From positions 27,392-67,981 of the forward strand of contig PMAF01000167.1 of NCBI GenBank assembly GCA_003152455.1: a DNA stretch of 40,590 bases, given 5' to 3'. Origin of the DNA: Hyphomicrobiales bacterium. GTDB taxonomy: Bacteria; Pseudomonadota; Alphaproteobacteria; Rhizobiales; Xanthobacteraceae. Both the position numbers and the translations under genes were made by a program. A model generated the notes under the pieces. It saw only the letters and a program-made list of their open reading frames with translations, had not been told where the DNA came from and did no database searches. This document shows, piece after piece, positions 16,467 to 24,953 of the stretch (its first letter is position 1; the number at the start of each line of letters is the position of its first letter).

Positions 16467-17861
16467 CTAGTTTTCCTGCAAGGCTTGCGGGCCGCCGGCT
16501 TGCGCGGCCGCCATCGGGTTGCCGGAGAAGCGTCCGGTCTCCTTGGCCTCCGATCCGCCCGGCCCATGCGCGATCAGCCGGTTGATGTAGTAGATGCCGA
16601 ACCAGAACACGATACAGTAGGCCACGACGAACAGCGCCAAGGTGCCGGCGATGGTCGCACCCGGAACCGGCGAGGTGGCGTCGGCTGTGCGCAGCATGCC
16701 GTAGACGATCCAGGGCTGGCGTCCGCTTTCCGTCACCACCCAGCCGGCGATCACTGCGACGAACCCGATCCACCAGCATTGCGCTATGACGCGTAGGTAC
16801 CAGGCGGTTTCAAACAGCATGCCGCGCCACCACAGGAAGGCGCCGAACAGCGCCGCCGCGATCATGAAGAAGCCGACCGCCAGCATGATGCGGAAAGCGA
16901 AGAACACGACCTTCACCGGCGGACGCTCGTTGGCCGGCACGCTTTTCAGGCCGGGAAACAGTCCGTTCATCTTATGGGTTAGGATAAGGGAAGCGCCCTT
17001 AGGGATTGAAATCGCGAAGCGATTCGTCTCGGCCTTTTCGTCCGGCCAGGCGAAAATCTCGAAATCGGCCGGCTTGCTGCCGTCCCAATGCGCCTCCATC
17101 GCCGCGATCTTGATCGGCTGATGCTCAAGCGTGTTGAGCCCGTGCTGGTCGCCGATGATGAGCTGCAGCGGCGCCAGGATCGCGGTCAGGCCGATCGCCA
17201 TGCGCAGCATGGTGCGACCTTCCTCCACATGCTTGCCGCCGGTTAGGAAACGCGCGCCCACCGCCAGAACCACGAAGCCGGTGGTGAGATAGGCGGCATT
17301 GAGCATGTGCGCGAAGCGATAGGGGAAGCTCGGATTGAAGATGACGGCGAGCCAGTCGGTCGGAACGGCGACGCCGTCCTTGAGCGCGTAGCCGGCCGGT
17401 GTCTGCATCCAGCTATTGGCCGCCAGGATCCAGAACGCCGAGATCGCCGTGCCGGCCGCGACCACCACGGCCGACATCACGTAGAGCCACGGCGGCACCC
17501 GGTTAAAGCCGAACAGCAGCACGCCGAGGAAAGTCGCCTCCAGGAAAAACGCCGCCAGCACCTCGTAGCCGAGCAGCGGCCCCAGCACGTTACCGGCGAA
17601 TACCGAGAAGCGGCTCCAGTTGGTGCCGAACTGATAGGACAGCACGATGCCCGAAACCACGCCCATCGCAAACGACACCGCGAAGATCTTGGTCCAGAAC
17701 CGCATCAGCCGGTGGTAGCGGTCCTCGCCGGTGCGCAGCCACATCGCGCCGAGGGTGGCGATATAGGCCGACAGCCCGATGGTGAAACTCGGGAAAATGA
17801 TGTGAAAAATAATGGTGAAGGCGAATTGCAAGCGGGCCAACAGGACAGGATCAAAATCCAT
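16467..17861 (-). CDS. cydA: Cytochrome bd-type quinol oxidase subunit I (short Q-loop, CIO type)
   Basis: CydA/CioA carries the haems and quinol site. The 464-residue protein from the ATG at 17861 (GGAGGT ribosome site) has the haem ligands His20, His185 and Met326 and the acidic pair Glu100 and Glu108, matching E. coli His19, His186, Met393, Glu99 and Glu107. The quinol motif GRQPW is at 380-384. The protein lacks the long Q-loop insertion of E. coli CydA, so it belongs to the short-loop, cyanide-insensitive (Cio) class. No FixK/FNR-type box was found upstream, and the cydDC exporter genes are not in the window. Confidence 0.96.
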   Translation of the reverse strand: MDFDPVLLARLQFAFTIIFHIIFPSFTIGLSAYIATLGAMWLRTGEDRYHRLMRFWTKIFAVSFAMGVVSGIVLSYQFGTNWSRFSVFAGNVLGPLLGYEVLAAFFLEATFLGVLLFGFNRVPPWLYVMSAVVVAAGTAISAFWILAANSWMQTPAGYALKDGVAVPTDWLAVIFNPSFPYRFAHMLNAAYLTTGFVVLAVGARFLTGGKHVEEGRTMLRMAIGLTAILAPLQLIIGDQHGLNTLEHQPIKIAAMEAHWDGSKPADFEIFAWPDEKAETNRFAISIPKGASLILTHKMNGLFPGLKSVPANERPPVKVVFFAFRIMLAVGFFMIAAALFGAFLWWRGMLFETAWYLRVIAQCWWIGFVAVIAGWVVTESGRQPWIVYGMLRTADATSPVPGATIAGTLALFVVAYCIVFWFGIYYINRLIAHGPGGSEAKETGRFSGNPMAAAQAGGPQALQEN

Positions 17862-18063
17862 CGCGACCTCCGCCCGTTCGCCCTCGGGCCGTGATTGTAA
17901 TGCCAACGATAAGCTTTTGCGAGCTGATCCCGTTCCGTGCCTTTGCGCCAAATCGTAGCGGGCCGCGCCACCCCGCAGTATCCACAGCATCCAAAGTCGC
18001 TACAGCGGGCGGCAAGCGTCCGGGCTAGGCTTGCCGTTCGAGCGGCCGGCGAGGGGGGCCCTT

Positions 18064-19419
18064 ATGGCGAAGCAGGCAAAGCACACGGAAGCGAAGGCGG
18101 CAGCGTCGAGCGCAGCGCCGGCCGCGTCATGGCTGGAGAACTATTTCGGGCTCAAGGAGCAGGGCACCGACGTCCGTACCGAATTCATCGCCGGCCTGAC
18201 CACGTTCCTGACGATGGTCTACATCGTGTTCGTCAATCCGGCGATCCTGAGCAAGGCCGGGATGGATCCCGGCGCGGTGTTCGTCGCCACTTGCGTCGCC
18301 GCTGCGGTGAGCACGATGGTGATGGCGCTCTATGCCAATTACCCGATAGCGCTCGCGCCCGGCATGGGGATCAACGCCTTCTTCGCCTTCACCGTGGTGC
18401 TGACCTACAAATATACCTGGCAGCAGGCGCTGGCGGCGGTGTTCTGCTCGGGCGTGCTGTTCTTCCTGATCTCGGTCTTTCGTATTCGCCAATACGTGAT
18501 CGAGTCGATTCCGCAAAACCTCAAGCTGGCGACCTCGGCCGGCGTCGGGCTGTTCCTCGGCATCATCGCGCTGGAGGAAGCCAAGGTCGTCGTGGCGCAG
18601 CCGGCGACGCTGGTGACGATGGGCGACCTGAAGAACCCGGTCGCCGCGCTGATGCTGCTCGGCTTCGTGCTGATCATCGCGCTCAACTACCGGCGCGTCA
18701 TCGGCGGCACGCTGATCGGCATTCTGGCGGTGACCATCATCGGCCTGCCGTTCGGGCTGGCGCATTATTCCGGCATCGTGTCGCTGCCGCCCTCGATCAC
18801 GCCGACGCTGCTGCAACTCGACTTCTCGCGCGTGTTCGAAGGCACGTTCCTGATCGTGGTGTTCTCGATCCTGTTCATCGACGTGTTCGATAATGCCGGC
18901 ACGCTGATCGGCGTCACCCATCGCACCGGATTGATGAAGAACGTCAAGCTCGCGCGCATGAAGGAGGCGCTGATCTCCGACAGCTTCGCCGCGATGTTCG
19001 GTTCGCTCATCGGCACCTCGACCACTACCAGCTACATCGAGAGCGCGGCGGGCGTCTCGGCCGGCGGCCGCACCGGCCTGACCGCGGCCTTCGTGTCGAT
19101 CTTTTTCCTGCTGGCGCTGCTGTTCGCGCCGCTCGCCGGGATGGTGCCCGCCTACGCCACCTCGGCGGCGCTGCTCTATGTCGCCTGCGTGATGGCGCGC
19201 GGCCTTTCCGAAATCGACTGGGACGACATCACCGAATACGCGCCGGCGGTGGTGACGGCGATCACCATGCCGCTGACCTATTCGATCGCCACCGGCATCG
19301 GGCTGGGCTTCATCACCTACGCGCTGGCCAAGTTGATATCCGGAAAATTCAAGGAAGCCTCGCCGGCGGTGATCGTGCTGGCGGTGCTGTTCGCCATCAA
19401 GTTCGCGGTTTCGGGATGA
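18064..19419 (+). CDS. NCS2-family purine permease (AzgA type)
   Basis: The 451-residue protein is a nucleobase:cation symporter of the NCS2 / AzgA-like group, expected to import guanine, hypoxanthine or adenine. It has NYFGLKEQGTDVRTEFIAGL at its N-terminus, the family's entry signature, then about 13 membrane segments. The ligand-site region APGMGINAFFAF and the IDVFDNAGTLIGV motif are intact. The ATG at 18064 follows a GAGGGGGG ribosome site. It overlaps the EamA gene by four bases (ATGA), which implies translational coupling. Confidence 0.93.
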   Translation: MAKQAKHTEAKAAASSAAPAASWLENYFGLKEQGTDVRTEFIAGLTTFLTMVYIVFVNPAILSKAGMDPGAVFVATCVAAAVSTMVMALYANYPIALAPGMGINAFFAFTVVLTYKYTWQQALAAVFCSGVLFFLISVFRIRQYVIESIPQNLKLATSAGVGLFLGIIALEEAKVVVAQPATLVTMGDLKNPVAALMLLGFVLIIALNYRRVIGGTLIGILAVTIIGLPFGLAHYSGIVSLPPSITPTLLQLDFSRVFEGTFLIVVFSILFIDVFDNAGTLIGVTHRTGLMKNVKLARMKEALISDSFAAMFGSLIGTSTTTSYIESAAGVSAGGRTGLTAAFVSIFFLLALLFAPLAGMVPAYATSAALLYVACVMARGLSEIDWDDITEYAPAVVTAITMPLTYSIATGIGLGFITYALAKLISGKFKEASPAVIVLAVLFAIKFAVSG

Positions 19420-19847
19420 ACACGTTCTCGTCCTGGCAAACCTGGGCGGTGCTGTCGGCGATCTTCGCGGCGCTCACCGCGATCTTCGCCAAGGTCGGCG
19501 TCGAGAACATCAATGCCGACCTCGCCACCTTCATCCGCACCATCGTGGTCATCGTCACGCTCGGGTTTCTGCTGGCAGTGACCGGGGAATTCCAGGCGCC
19601 CGGCACGATTTCGGCGCGAACTTATCTATTCCTGCTGCTGTCGGGGCTCGGCACCGGTGCGTCGTGGCTCTGTTACTTTCGCGCGCTCAAGCTCGGCGAA
19701 GCCGCCAAAGTGGCGCCGATCGACAAATTGTCGGTCGTGCTGGTGGCGATATTCGGCGTGATGTTTCTCGGCGAGCGGCTGAGCGCGCCGAATTGGGTCG
19801 GCGTGGCGCTGATCACCGCCGGCGCGCTGCTGGTGGCCTATCGCTAG
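19416..19847 (+). CDS. Half-size EamA/DMT-family transporter
   Basis: The 143-residue protein has five hydrophobic segments and one EamA unit, ending with the typical block GEAAKVAPIDKLSVVLV and LGERLSAPNWVGVALITAGALLVAY. Full-length DMT exporters carry two such units, so this one must act as a dimer or is a reduced member. Related half-size proteins (YdcZ-like or EmrE-like) are known. It is coupled to the purine permease by ATGA overlap; a role in purine or other small-molecule export is only inferred from that. Confidence 0.88.
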   Translation: MNTFSSWQTWAVLSAIFAALTAIFAKVGVENINADLATFIRTIVVIVTLGFLLAVTGEFQAPGTISARTYLFLLLSGLGTGASWLCYFRALKLGEAAKVAPIDKLSVVLVAIFGVMFLGERLSAPNWVGVALITAGALLVAYR

Positions 19848-19928
19848 CCCGACCTGTCACGGAATTATGTCGTCTGTTCAAAACGTTAGACTGACATTGA
19901 GGGTCGGGTAACATCTTTTCTCTAGGCT

Positions 19929-19955
19929 GCCGGCTCGGCAAACCGAGTATCCGGC
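19929..19955 (+). promoter_or_regulatory. Leader hairpin next to the start of the spermidine-synthase-like gene
   Basis: GCCGG-CTCGG (19929-19938) pairs with CCGAG (19943-19947) and, after a TAT bulge, with CCGGC (19951-19955), around a CAAA loop. It ends three bases before the ATG at 19959, where the ribosome site should be, and no other Shine-Dalgarno is seen. It could limit translation, but this has not been folded. Confidence 0.4.
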
Positions 19956-19958
19956 CCC

Positions 19959-22229
19959 ATGACCAGCCTCGACCTGACCACGGCCCCTGACGCGGCAAAG
20001 CGTAGCGAGCGGCTGGCGCAGTGGACGCGCGTGCTCTGCGTGCTGTTTTTCTTTTCCGGCTTTCCGGCGCTGATCTATCAGCTGACCTGGCAGCCGCAAC
20101 TGTTTCTCATCTTCGGCGTCAATATCGAGTCGGTGACGATCGTCGTCACCGCCTTCATGCTCGGTCTCGGGCTCGGCAGCCTTGCGGGCGGCTGGCTGTC
20201 GAAGCGGCCCGGCATCCCGCCTTTGCCCTTGCTGGCGGCTATCGAATTGATGACCGGCGCTTTCGGGGTCGTGTCGCTGAGTATCTTCGACAAGGCCGGG
20301 GAATGGATGATCGGGCTGAGTTTGCCGGCGACCGCCGCCGGTTCGCTCGCTTTGGTCATCGTGCCGACGCTGCTGATGGGCGCGACTTTGCCGGTGCTGG
20401 TCAGTCACCTGGTGCGCCGCTCCGGCAGCATCGGAAGCGCGGTCGGCCTGCTGTACCATGTCAATACGCTTGGCGCCGGCGCGGCCTGCCTGGTAAGCAC
20501 CGTGCTGCTGTTTCCGTTCCTCGGCATGAGCGGCTCGATCTACGTGGCCGCGGCGATCAACCTCACGGTGGCGATTGGCGCGCTGGCCGCCCATTGGCTC
20601 GACGGCCGCAATCCCGAAGCCGTTATACCTGCCCCGGCGGCATTCGCGGAAAGGCGCGGGCCCGGGCTCGGGCTGGCGAAGGTATCGGCATTGGCGGTGG
20701 CGGGCGGGTTCGTCTCGCTTTCCTACGAAATATTCTTCTTCCGCACCGTTTCCTACGCCACCGGATCAAGCGCTACCGCTTTTGCCGTAACGCTGAGCGC
20801 GTTTCTGGTCGGGATTGCATCGGGCTCGCGTCAAGCCGGCGAATACAGCGAAACCTCGTCTCGCGCGGCGATCATGCGGCGCATGGTCGACACTCTTCTA
20901 ATGGCCAGCGTGGCTGGCATTCTTTTCCTGCCGCTCTTGAATGCGCTGGCTTGGCTCGACAGCGGCATCGTCGGCGTGGCCATTTTGATGGTCTATCTGG
21001 TGGCGCGTTTCTGGGGATCGCTGCTGCCTTATCTCGCCGAAGTCTCGATCGCATGCGATAGCCGGGCCGGCATGCGGACCGCCATGCTCTATCTCGCCAA
21101 CATTCTCGGTTCGGCGGCGGGCTCGGTCCTCACCGGCTTCGTGCTGATGAACTATCTGGGGCTGGTCGCTATCGACGCGACGCTGGTGCTGGCCGGCATC
21201 GGCTGCGTCCTGCTCCTGATCGTTACGGTCGATATTCCCCTGCGGGAAAAGCGCCAACGCGCGGCCTTGGCCGCGGTATTCGGCATCGTGGCGGCCTTCG
21301 CCATTCCGCGCTTGTCGGGCGACGTGCTGGAGAACTTGCAAGCGAAGGAGGTGCCGGGCGCCAACTCCTTCACGGAAGTGGTGGAAAATCGCAGCGGTAT
21401 CATCACCGTGATCGACCACAGCATCGTCTTCGGCAATGGCATGTATGACGGCCGCTTCAACACCGATCTCGTGCACGACGTCAATGGCATCGTGCGCCCC
21501 TATGCGCTGAGCCTGTTCCATCCGGCGCCGCGCGACGTGCTGATGATCGGGCTGGCGACGGGTTCGTGGGCGCAGGTTCTCGCCAACAATCCGGACGTTG
21601 CCTCGCTCACCATCGTCGAGATCAATCCGGGCTACCTCACGTTGATTGCGCATGCCCCGGAGGTCGCCTCGGTGCTGAACAATCCCAAGGTCAAAATCAT
21701 AATCGATGACGGGCGCCGCTGGCTGCGCGCGCATCCGAACCGGCATTTTGACGCGGTCGTCTCCAACACGACCTGGTATTTCCGCGCCAGCGTCACGAAC
21801 CTCTTGTCCGTCGAATTTCTCGATCTGGTCCGCCATCATTTGAATCCCGGCGGCATCTTTTTCTACAACACGACCAGTTCCGATCGCGTCCAACGTACCG
21901 CCTGCCGGGCATTTGCGCATGGCGCGCGCTTCACCAATCACATGGTGGTGTCGGACACGCCGATCGCCTGGGATTTCCAGCGCTGGCGGCGCACATTGGC
22001 ATCCTACCGCATCGACGGGCGGCCGGTTTTCGATCCGGCGCGCGACCAGGATCGCGCCGAACTCGATCGGTTGGTGTCTTGGCAGAGCAGCCTGGCGCCC
22101 GGCAGCGCAAGCACGTTGGACCGCCCGATCGAGCCCTGTCCCGACGTCCTCGCCCGGACGGCCGGCAAGCTGGTCGTCACCGACGACAACATGGGCAGCG
22201 AGTGGCTGCATTTCCTCGGCCTGGAGTAG
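19959..22229 (+). CDS. Membrane-anchored spermidine-synthase-like fusion protein
   Basis: The 756-residue protein joins about 12 membrane segments (residues 25-465, in two blocks separated by a linker near 225-245) to a cytoplasmic methyltransferase-like domain of the spermidine synthase superfamily (about 475-755). The nucleotide-pocket region reads MIGLATGSWAQVLANNP at about 528 and DDGRRWLRAH at about 583. Where spermidine synthases carry the catalytic Asp (D-x-x-D-P), this protein has VVSNTTWYFRAS. So it has the fold but probably not classical aminopropyl transfer. Such fused proteins are widespread and of unknown function. It stands alone between the transporter pair and the UDG gene. 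Confidence 0.87.
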   Translation: MTSLDLTTAPDAAKRSERLAQWTRVLCVLFFFSGFPALIYQLTWQPQLFLIFGVNIESVTIVVTAFMLGLGLGSLAGGWLSKRPGIPPLPLLAAIELMTGAFGVVSLSIFDKAGEWMIGLSLPATAAGSLALVIVPTLLMGATLPVLVSHLVRRSGSIGSAVGLLYHVNTLGAGAACLVSTVLLFPFLGMSGSIYVAAAINLTVAIGALAAHWLDGRNPEAVIPAPAAFAERRGPGLGLAKVSALAVAGGFVSLSYEIFFFRTVSYATGSSATAFAVTLSAFLVGIASGSRQAGEYSETSSRAAIMRRMVDTLLMASVAGILFLPLLNALAWLDSGIVGVAILMVYLVARFWGSLLPYLAEVSIACDSRAGMRTAMLYLANILGSAAGSVLTGFVLMNYLGLVAIDATLVLAGIGCVLLLIVTVDIPLREKRQRAALAAVFGIVAAFAIPRLSGDVLENLQAKEVPGANSFTEVVENRSGIITVIDHSIVFGNGMYDGRFNTDLVHDVNGIVRPYALSLFHPAPRDVLMIGLATGSWAQVLANNPDVASLTIVEINPGYLTLIAHAPEVASVLNNPKVKIIIDDGRRWLRAHPNRHFDAVVSNTTWYFRASVTNLLSVEFLDLVRHHLNPGGIFFYNTTSSDRVQRTACRAFAHGARFTNHMVVSDTPIAWDFQRWRRTLASYRIDGRPVFDPARDQDRAELDRLVSWQSSLAPGSASTLDRPIEPCPDVLARTAGKLVVTDDNMGSEWLHFLGLE

Positions 22230-22247
22230 CCGGGCGCACAACGCAAA

Positions 22248-23060
22248 TCAGGTTTGCGGCGTCAGCGCTTTTTTTATCGCCAGAAAATCGCGCCAGGCGA
22301 AACGTTTCTGCAGCGGGCTGCGCAGCAGGAAGGCCGGGTGAAACGTCGGCATGGCGCGGATCTCGCGCTTGCCCGTATTGAACGTGAACCAGCGCCCGCG
22401 CGTCTTGGTGATGCCTTCCTTGATGCCGAGCAGCGTCTGCGCCGACGGATTGCCCATGCAGACCAGGATATCGGGGTCTACCAGTTCGATCTGGCGCAAG
22501 ATGAACGGCAGGCAGATGGCGGTCTCCTGCGGCGTCGGCGTGCGGTTGCCGGGCGGGCGCCAAGGTACGACATTGGCGATGTAGACCGATGAGCGGTCGA
22601 GGCCGACTGCTGCCAGCATGCGGTCGAGCAGCTTGCCGGAGCGGCCGACGAAGGGCAGGCCCTCGATGTCCTCGTCGCGGCCGGGCGCTTCGCCGACGAA
22701 CATCACGCGTGCCTTGGGGTTGCCGTCGGCGAACACCAGTTGCGTGGCAGATGCCTTCAGCGCGCAGCCGTCGAATTTTTGTAAGATTTCGCGCAGCTCA
22801 TCGAGCGTCCTGGCGGTTTTGACCGCCGCCCGCGCCGCCATGGCGGCTTCGTCGGGCGCCTGCGGGGCAGCGTAGGGGCTGGCGCGGCCTTTGGTCTCAA
22901 GGTCGGGCGGGAGCGAAACCGGCTGGGGCGCGCGGGCCGGCGGCGGCGGGTCGACCGCCGCGAACCGGTCTACCGGCTCCTCGCCGACCAAGGTGTCAGC
23001 ACCGGCTTCCAGATAGAAGTCGAGCAATTCGCGCGCCGTTTTTTCGCGAATGGGAGGCAT
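22248..23060 (-). CDS. Family 4 uracil-DNA glycosylase, divergent Fe-S ligands
   Basis: This 270-residue protein is a family 4-type uracil-DNA glycosylase: [17 protein letters not shown] forms the uracil-binding motif, [15 protein letters not shown] the middle block and FHPAFLLR the C-terminal motif. Residues 1-90 form a Pro/Ala-rich tail. Family 4 enzymes hold a 4Fe-4S cluster with four cysteines. Here the first CxxC has Phe at its first position (FDGCAL), and the Cys before RPPGN is Trp, leaving two of four ligands. The KRRIH loop of UDGX is absent. It starts divergently from ETF-QO. Confidence 0.9.
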   Translation of the reverse strand: MPPIREKTARELLDFYLEAGADTLVGEEPVDRFAAVDPPPPARAPQPVSLPPDLETKGRASPYAAPQAPDEAAMAARAAVKTARTLDELREILQKFDGCALKASATQLVFADGNPKARVMFVGEAPGRDEDIEGLPFVGRSGKLLDRMLAAVGLDRSSVYIANVVPWRPPGNRTPTPQETAICLPFILRQIELVDPDILVCMGNPSAQTLLGIKEGITKTRGRWFTFNTGKREIRAMPTFHPAFLLRSPLQKRFAWRDFLAIKKALTPQT

Positions 23061-23136
23061 GCGCCAAGCCTACCACGGCCCGCGCGCGATTGCCCCGGCT
23101 GTGCAAAAGTGGAATATCGGGAGCGAGGAGACCCGC

Positions 23137-24786
23137 ATGGCCGACCTGCCTGCCCGCGAGGCGATGGAATTCGAGGTGGTTATAGTTGGTGCCGGCCCGG
23201 CCGGCCTCGCCGCCGCCATCCGCCTCAAGCAGATCAATCCGGATATCTCCGTCGTGATCGTGGAGAAGGGCTCCGAGGTCGGCGCCCATATCCTGTCCGG
23301 CGCGGTGATCGATCCGGTCGGGATCGACCGCCTGCTGCCGGAATGGCGCGGCGAGGAAACGCCGATCAAGACCGCGGTCAGCGATGACCGCTTTTATTGG
23401 CTGTCGGCCGGGGCTGCGCTGCGGCTGCCGAATTTCGCCATGCCGCCGCTGATGAACAACCACGGCAATTTCATCGTCTCGCTCGGCAGCGTCTGCCGCT
23501 GGCTGGCGAGCAAGGCGGAAGCGCTCGGGGTCGAGATCTATCCGGGCTTTGCCGCGGCCGAAGTCCTGTTCGACGACAACGGCGCGGTCGCCGGGATCGC
23601 CACCGGCGACATGGGCGTCGGCAAAAACGGCGAGCCCAAGGATTCATTCACCCGCGGCATGGAGCTGCGCGCCAAATACACGCTGTTCGCGGAAGGCGCG
23701 CGCGGCAGTCTCGGTAAGCAGCTGATCGCCAAGTTCGGCCTCAGCGAGGGGCGCGAGCCGCAGAAGTTCGGCCTCGGCCTCAAGGAGCTTTGGCAGGTCG
23801 CGCCCGAAAAGCACCGAAAGGGGCTGGTGCAGCATTCGTTCGGCTGGCCGCTCGACGGGCGGACCGGTGGCGGCTCGTTCCTCTATCACTTCGACGACAA
23901 TCTGGTGTCAGTCGGTTTCGTGCTGCATCTCAATTACACTAACCCGTATCTGTCGCCGTTCGAGGAATTCCAGCGCTTCAAGACCCACAAGCTTGTGCGC
24001 GACACTTTTGCGGGGGCAAAGCGCCTGGCCTATGGCGCGCGCGCTTTGACGGAAGGCGGCTATCAGTCGGTGCCCAAGCTCGCTTTCCCCGGCGGCGCGC
24101 TGATCGGCTGCGATGCCGGCTTCATGAACGTGCCGCGCATCAAGGGCAGCCACAACGCCATGCTGTCGGGGATGTTTGCCGCCGAAGCCGCCGCCGCCGC
24201 GCTTGACGGTGGCCGCAGCCATGACGAACTCGCCGATTACGACGCCGCCTGGCGCTCCTCGCCGATCGGCAAGGACCTTTGGAAGGTGCGCAACGCCAAG
24301 CCGTTGTGGTCGAAGCTTGGGACTTTCGTCGGCATCTCGCTCGGCGGTCTCGACATGTGGTGCAACACGTTAGGTTTCTCGCTGTTCGGCACCCTCTCGC
24401 ACGGCAAGCCGGACTCCGCCACGCTCAAGCCGGCGTCGGAATGCACGCCGATCGCCTACCCGAAGCCGGACGGCAAGCTCACCTTTGACCGCCTGTCATC
24501 CGTGTTCCTGTCCAATACCAATCATGAGGAAGATCAGCCGGTTCACCTACGCGTCAAGGATATGCCGCTGCAGAAGAGCTCCGAACATGACGTTTTCGAT
24601 GGACCGTCCGCACGCTATTGCCCGGCCGGCGTTTATGAATGGGTAGACGAGGGCGGCGCGCCTAAATTCGTCATCAACGCGCAGAATTGCGTCCACTGCA
24701 AAACCTGCGACATCAAGGACCCGAATCAAAACATCACCTGGGTTCCGCCGGAGGGCGGCGGCGGGCCCAACTATCCAAATATGTGA
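23137..24786 (+). CDS. Electron transfer flavoprotein-ubiquinone oxidoreductase (ETF-QO)
   Basis: ETF-QO passes electrons from ETF, reduced by acyl-CoA and related dehydrogenases, to ubiquinone at the inner membrane. The 549-residue protein has the FAD-binding GAGPAG at about 18-23, the IEKGSEVGAHILSGAV-type stretch, and a C-terminal 4Fe-4S set C495, C518, C521 and C524 in CPAGVYEW and NCVHCKTCDIKDP. The start at 23137 is preceded by GAGG. A longer frame from 23050 starts inside the UDG gene and is rejected. The 167-base gap to the TPR gene holds only a GC-rich hairpin of no clear role. Confidence 0.96.
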   Translation: MADLPAREAMEFEVVIVGAGPAGLAAAIRLKQINPDISVVIVEKGSEVGAHILSGAVIDPVGIDRLLPEWRGEETPIKTAVSDDRFYWLSAGAALRLPNFAMPPLMNNHGNFIVSLGSVCRWLASKAEALGVEIYPGFAAAEVLFDDNGAVAGIATGDMGVGKNGEPKDSFTRGMELRAKYTLFAEGARGSLGKQLIAKFGLSEGREPQKFGLGLKELWQVAPEKHRKGLVQHSFGWPLDGRTGGGSFLYHFDDNLVSVGFVLHLNYTNPYLSPFEEFQRFKTHKLVRDTFAGAKRLAYGARALTEGGYQSVPKLAFPGGALIGCDAGFMNVPRIKGSHNAMLSGMFAAEAAAAALDGGRSHDELADYDAAWRSSPIGKDLWKVRNAKPLWSKLGTFVGISLGGLDMWCNTLGFSLFGTLSHGKPDSATLKPASECTPIAYPKPDGKLTFDRLSSVFLSNTNHEEDQPVHLRVKDMPLQKSSEHDVFDGPSARYCPAGVYEWVDEGGAPKFVINAQNCVHCKTCDIKDPNQNITWVPPEGGGGPNYPNM

Positions 24787-24953
24787 TACCGGCGGGCGGC
24801 CCGGCCACGATACTGCCACATCGGGGTTTTCAACCTCACATCTGCGCGCCGCGACCGCCGTTCTTGCGGGGGCGGCGCAAAAAGGCCATTCTCGGCCCAA
24901 CCTCGGCGGTTCGCGCATAATCCGCGGCTAGCCGCCTCATTGGAGCATCGCCC

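Noticed and set aside
19848-19908. CCCGACC and GGTCGGG pair as a terminator after the EamA gene
   Set aside because: The arms are about 47 bases apart, and no T-run follows directly.
24839-24888. GC-rich hairpin after ETF-QO as a terminator
   Set aside because: The stem GCGCCGC/GCGGCGC is followed on the plus strand by A, not T, so it is not an intrinsic terminator for the ETF-QO transcript.
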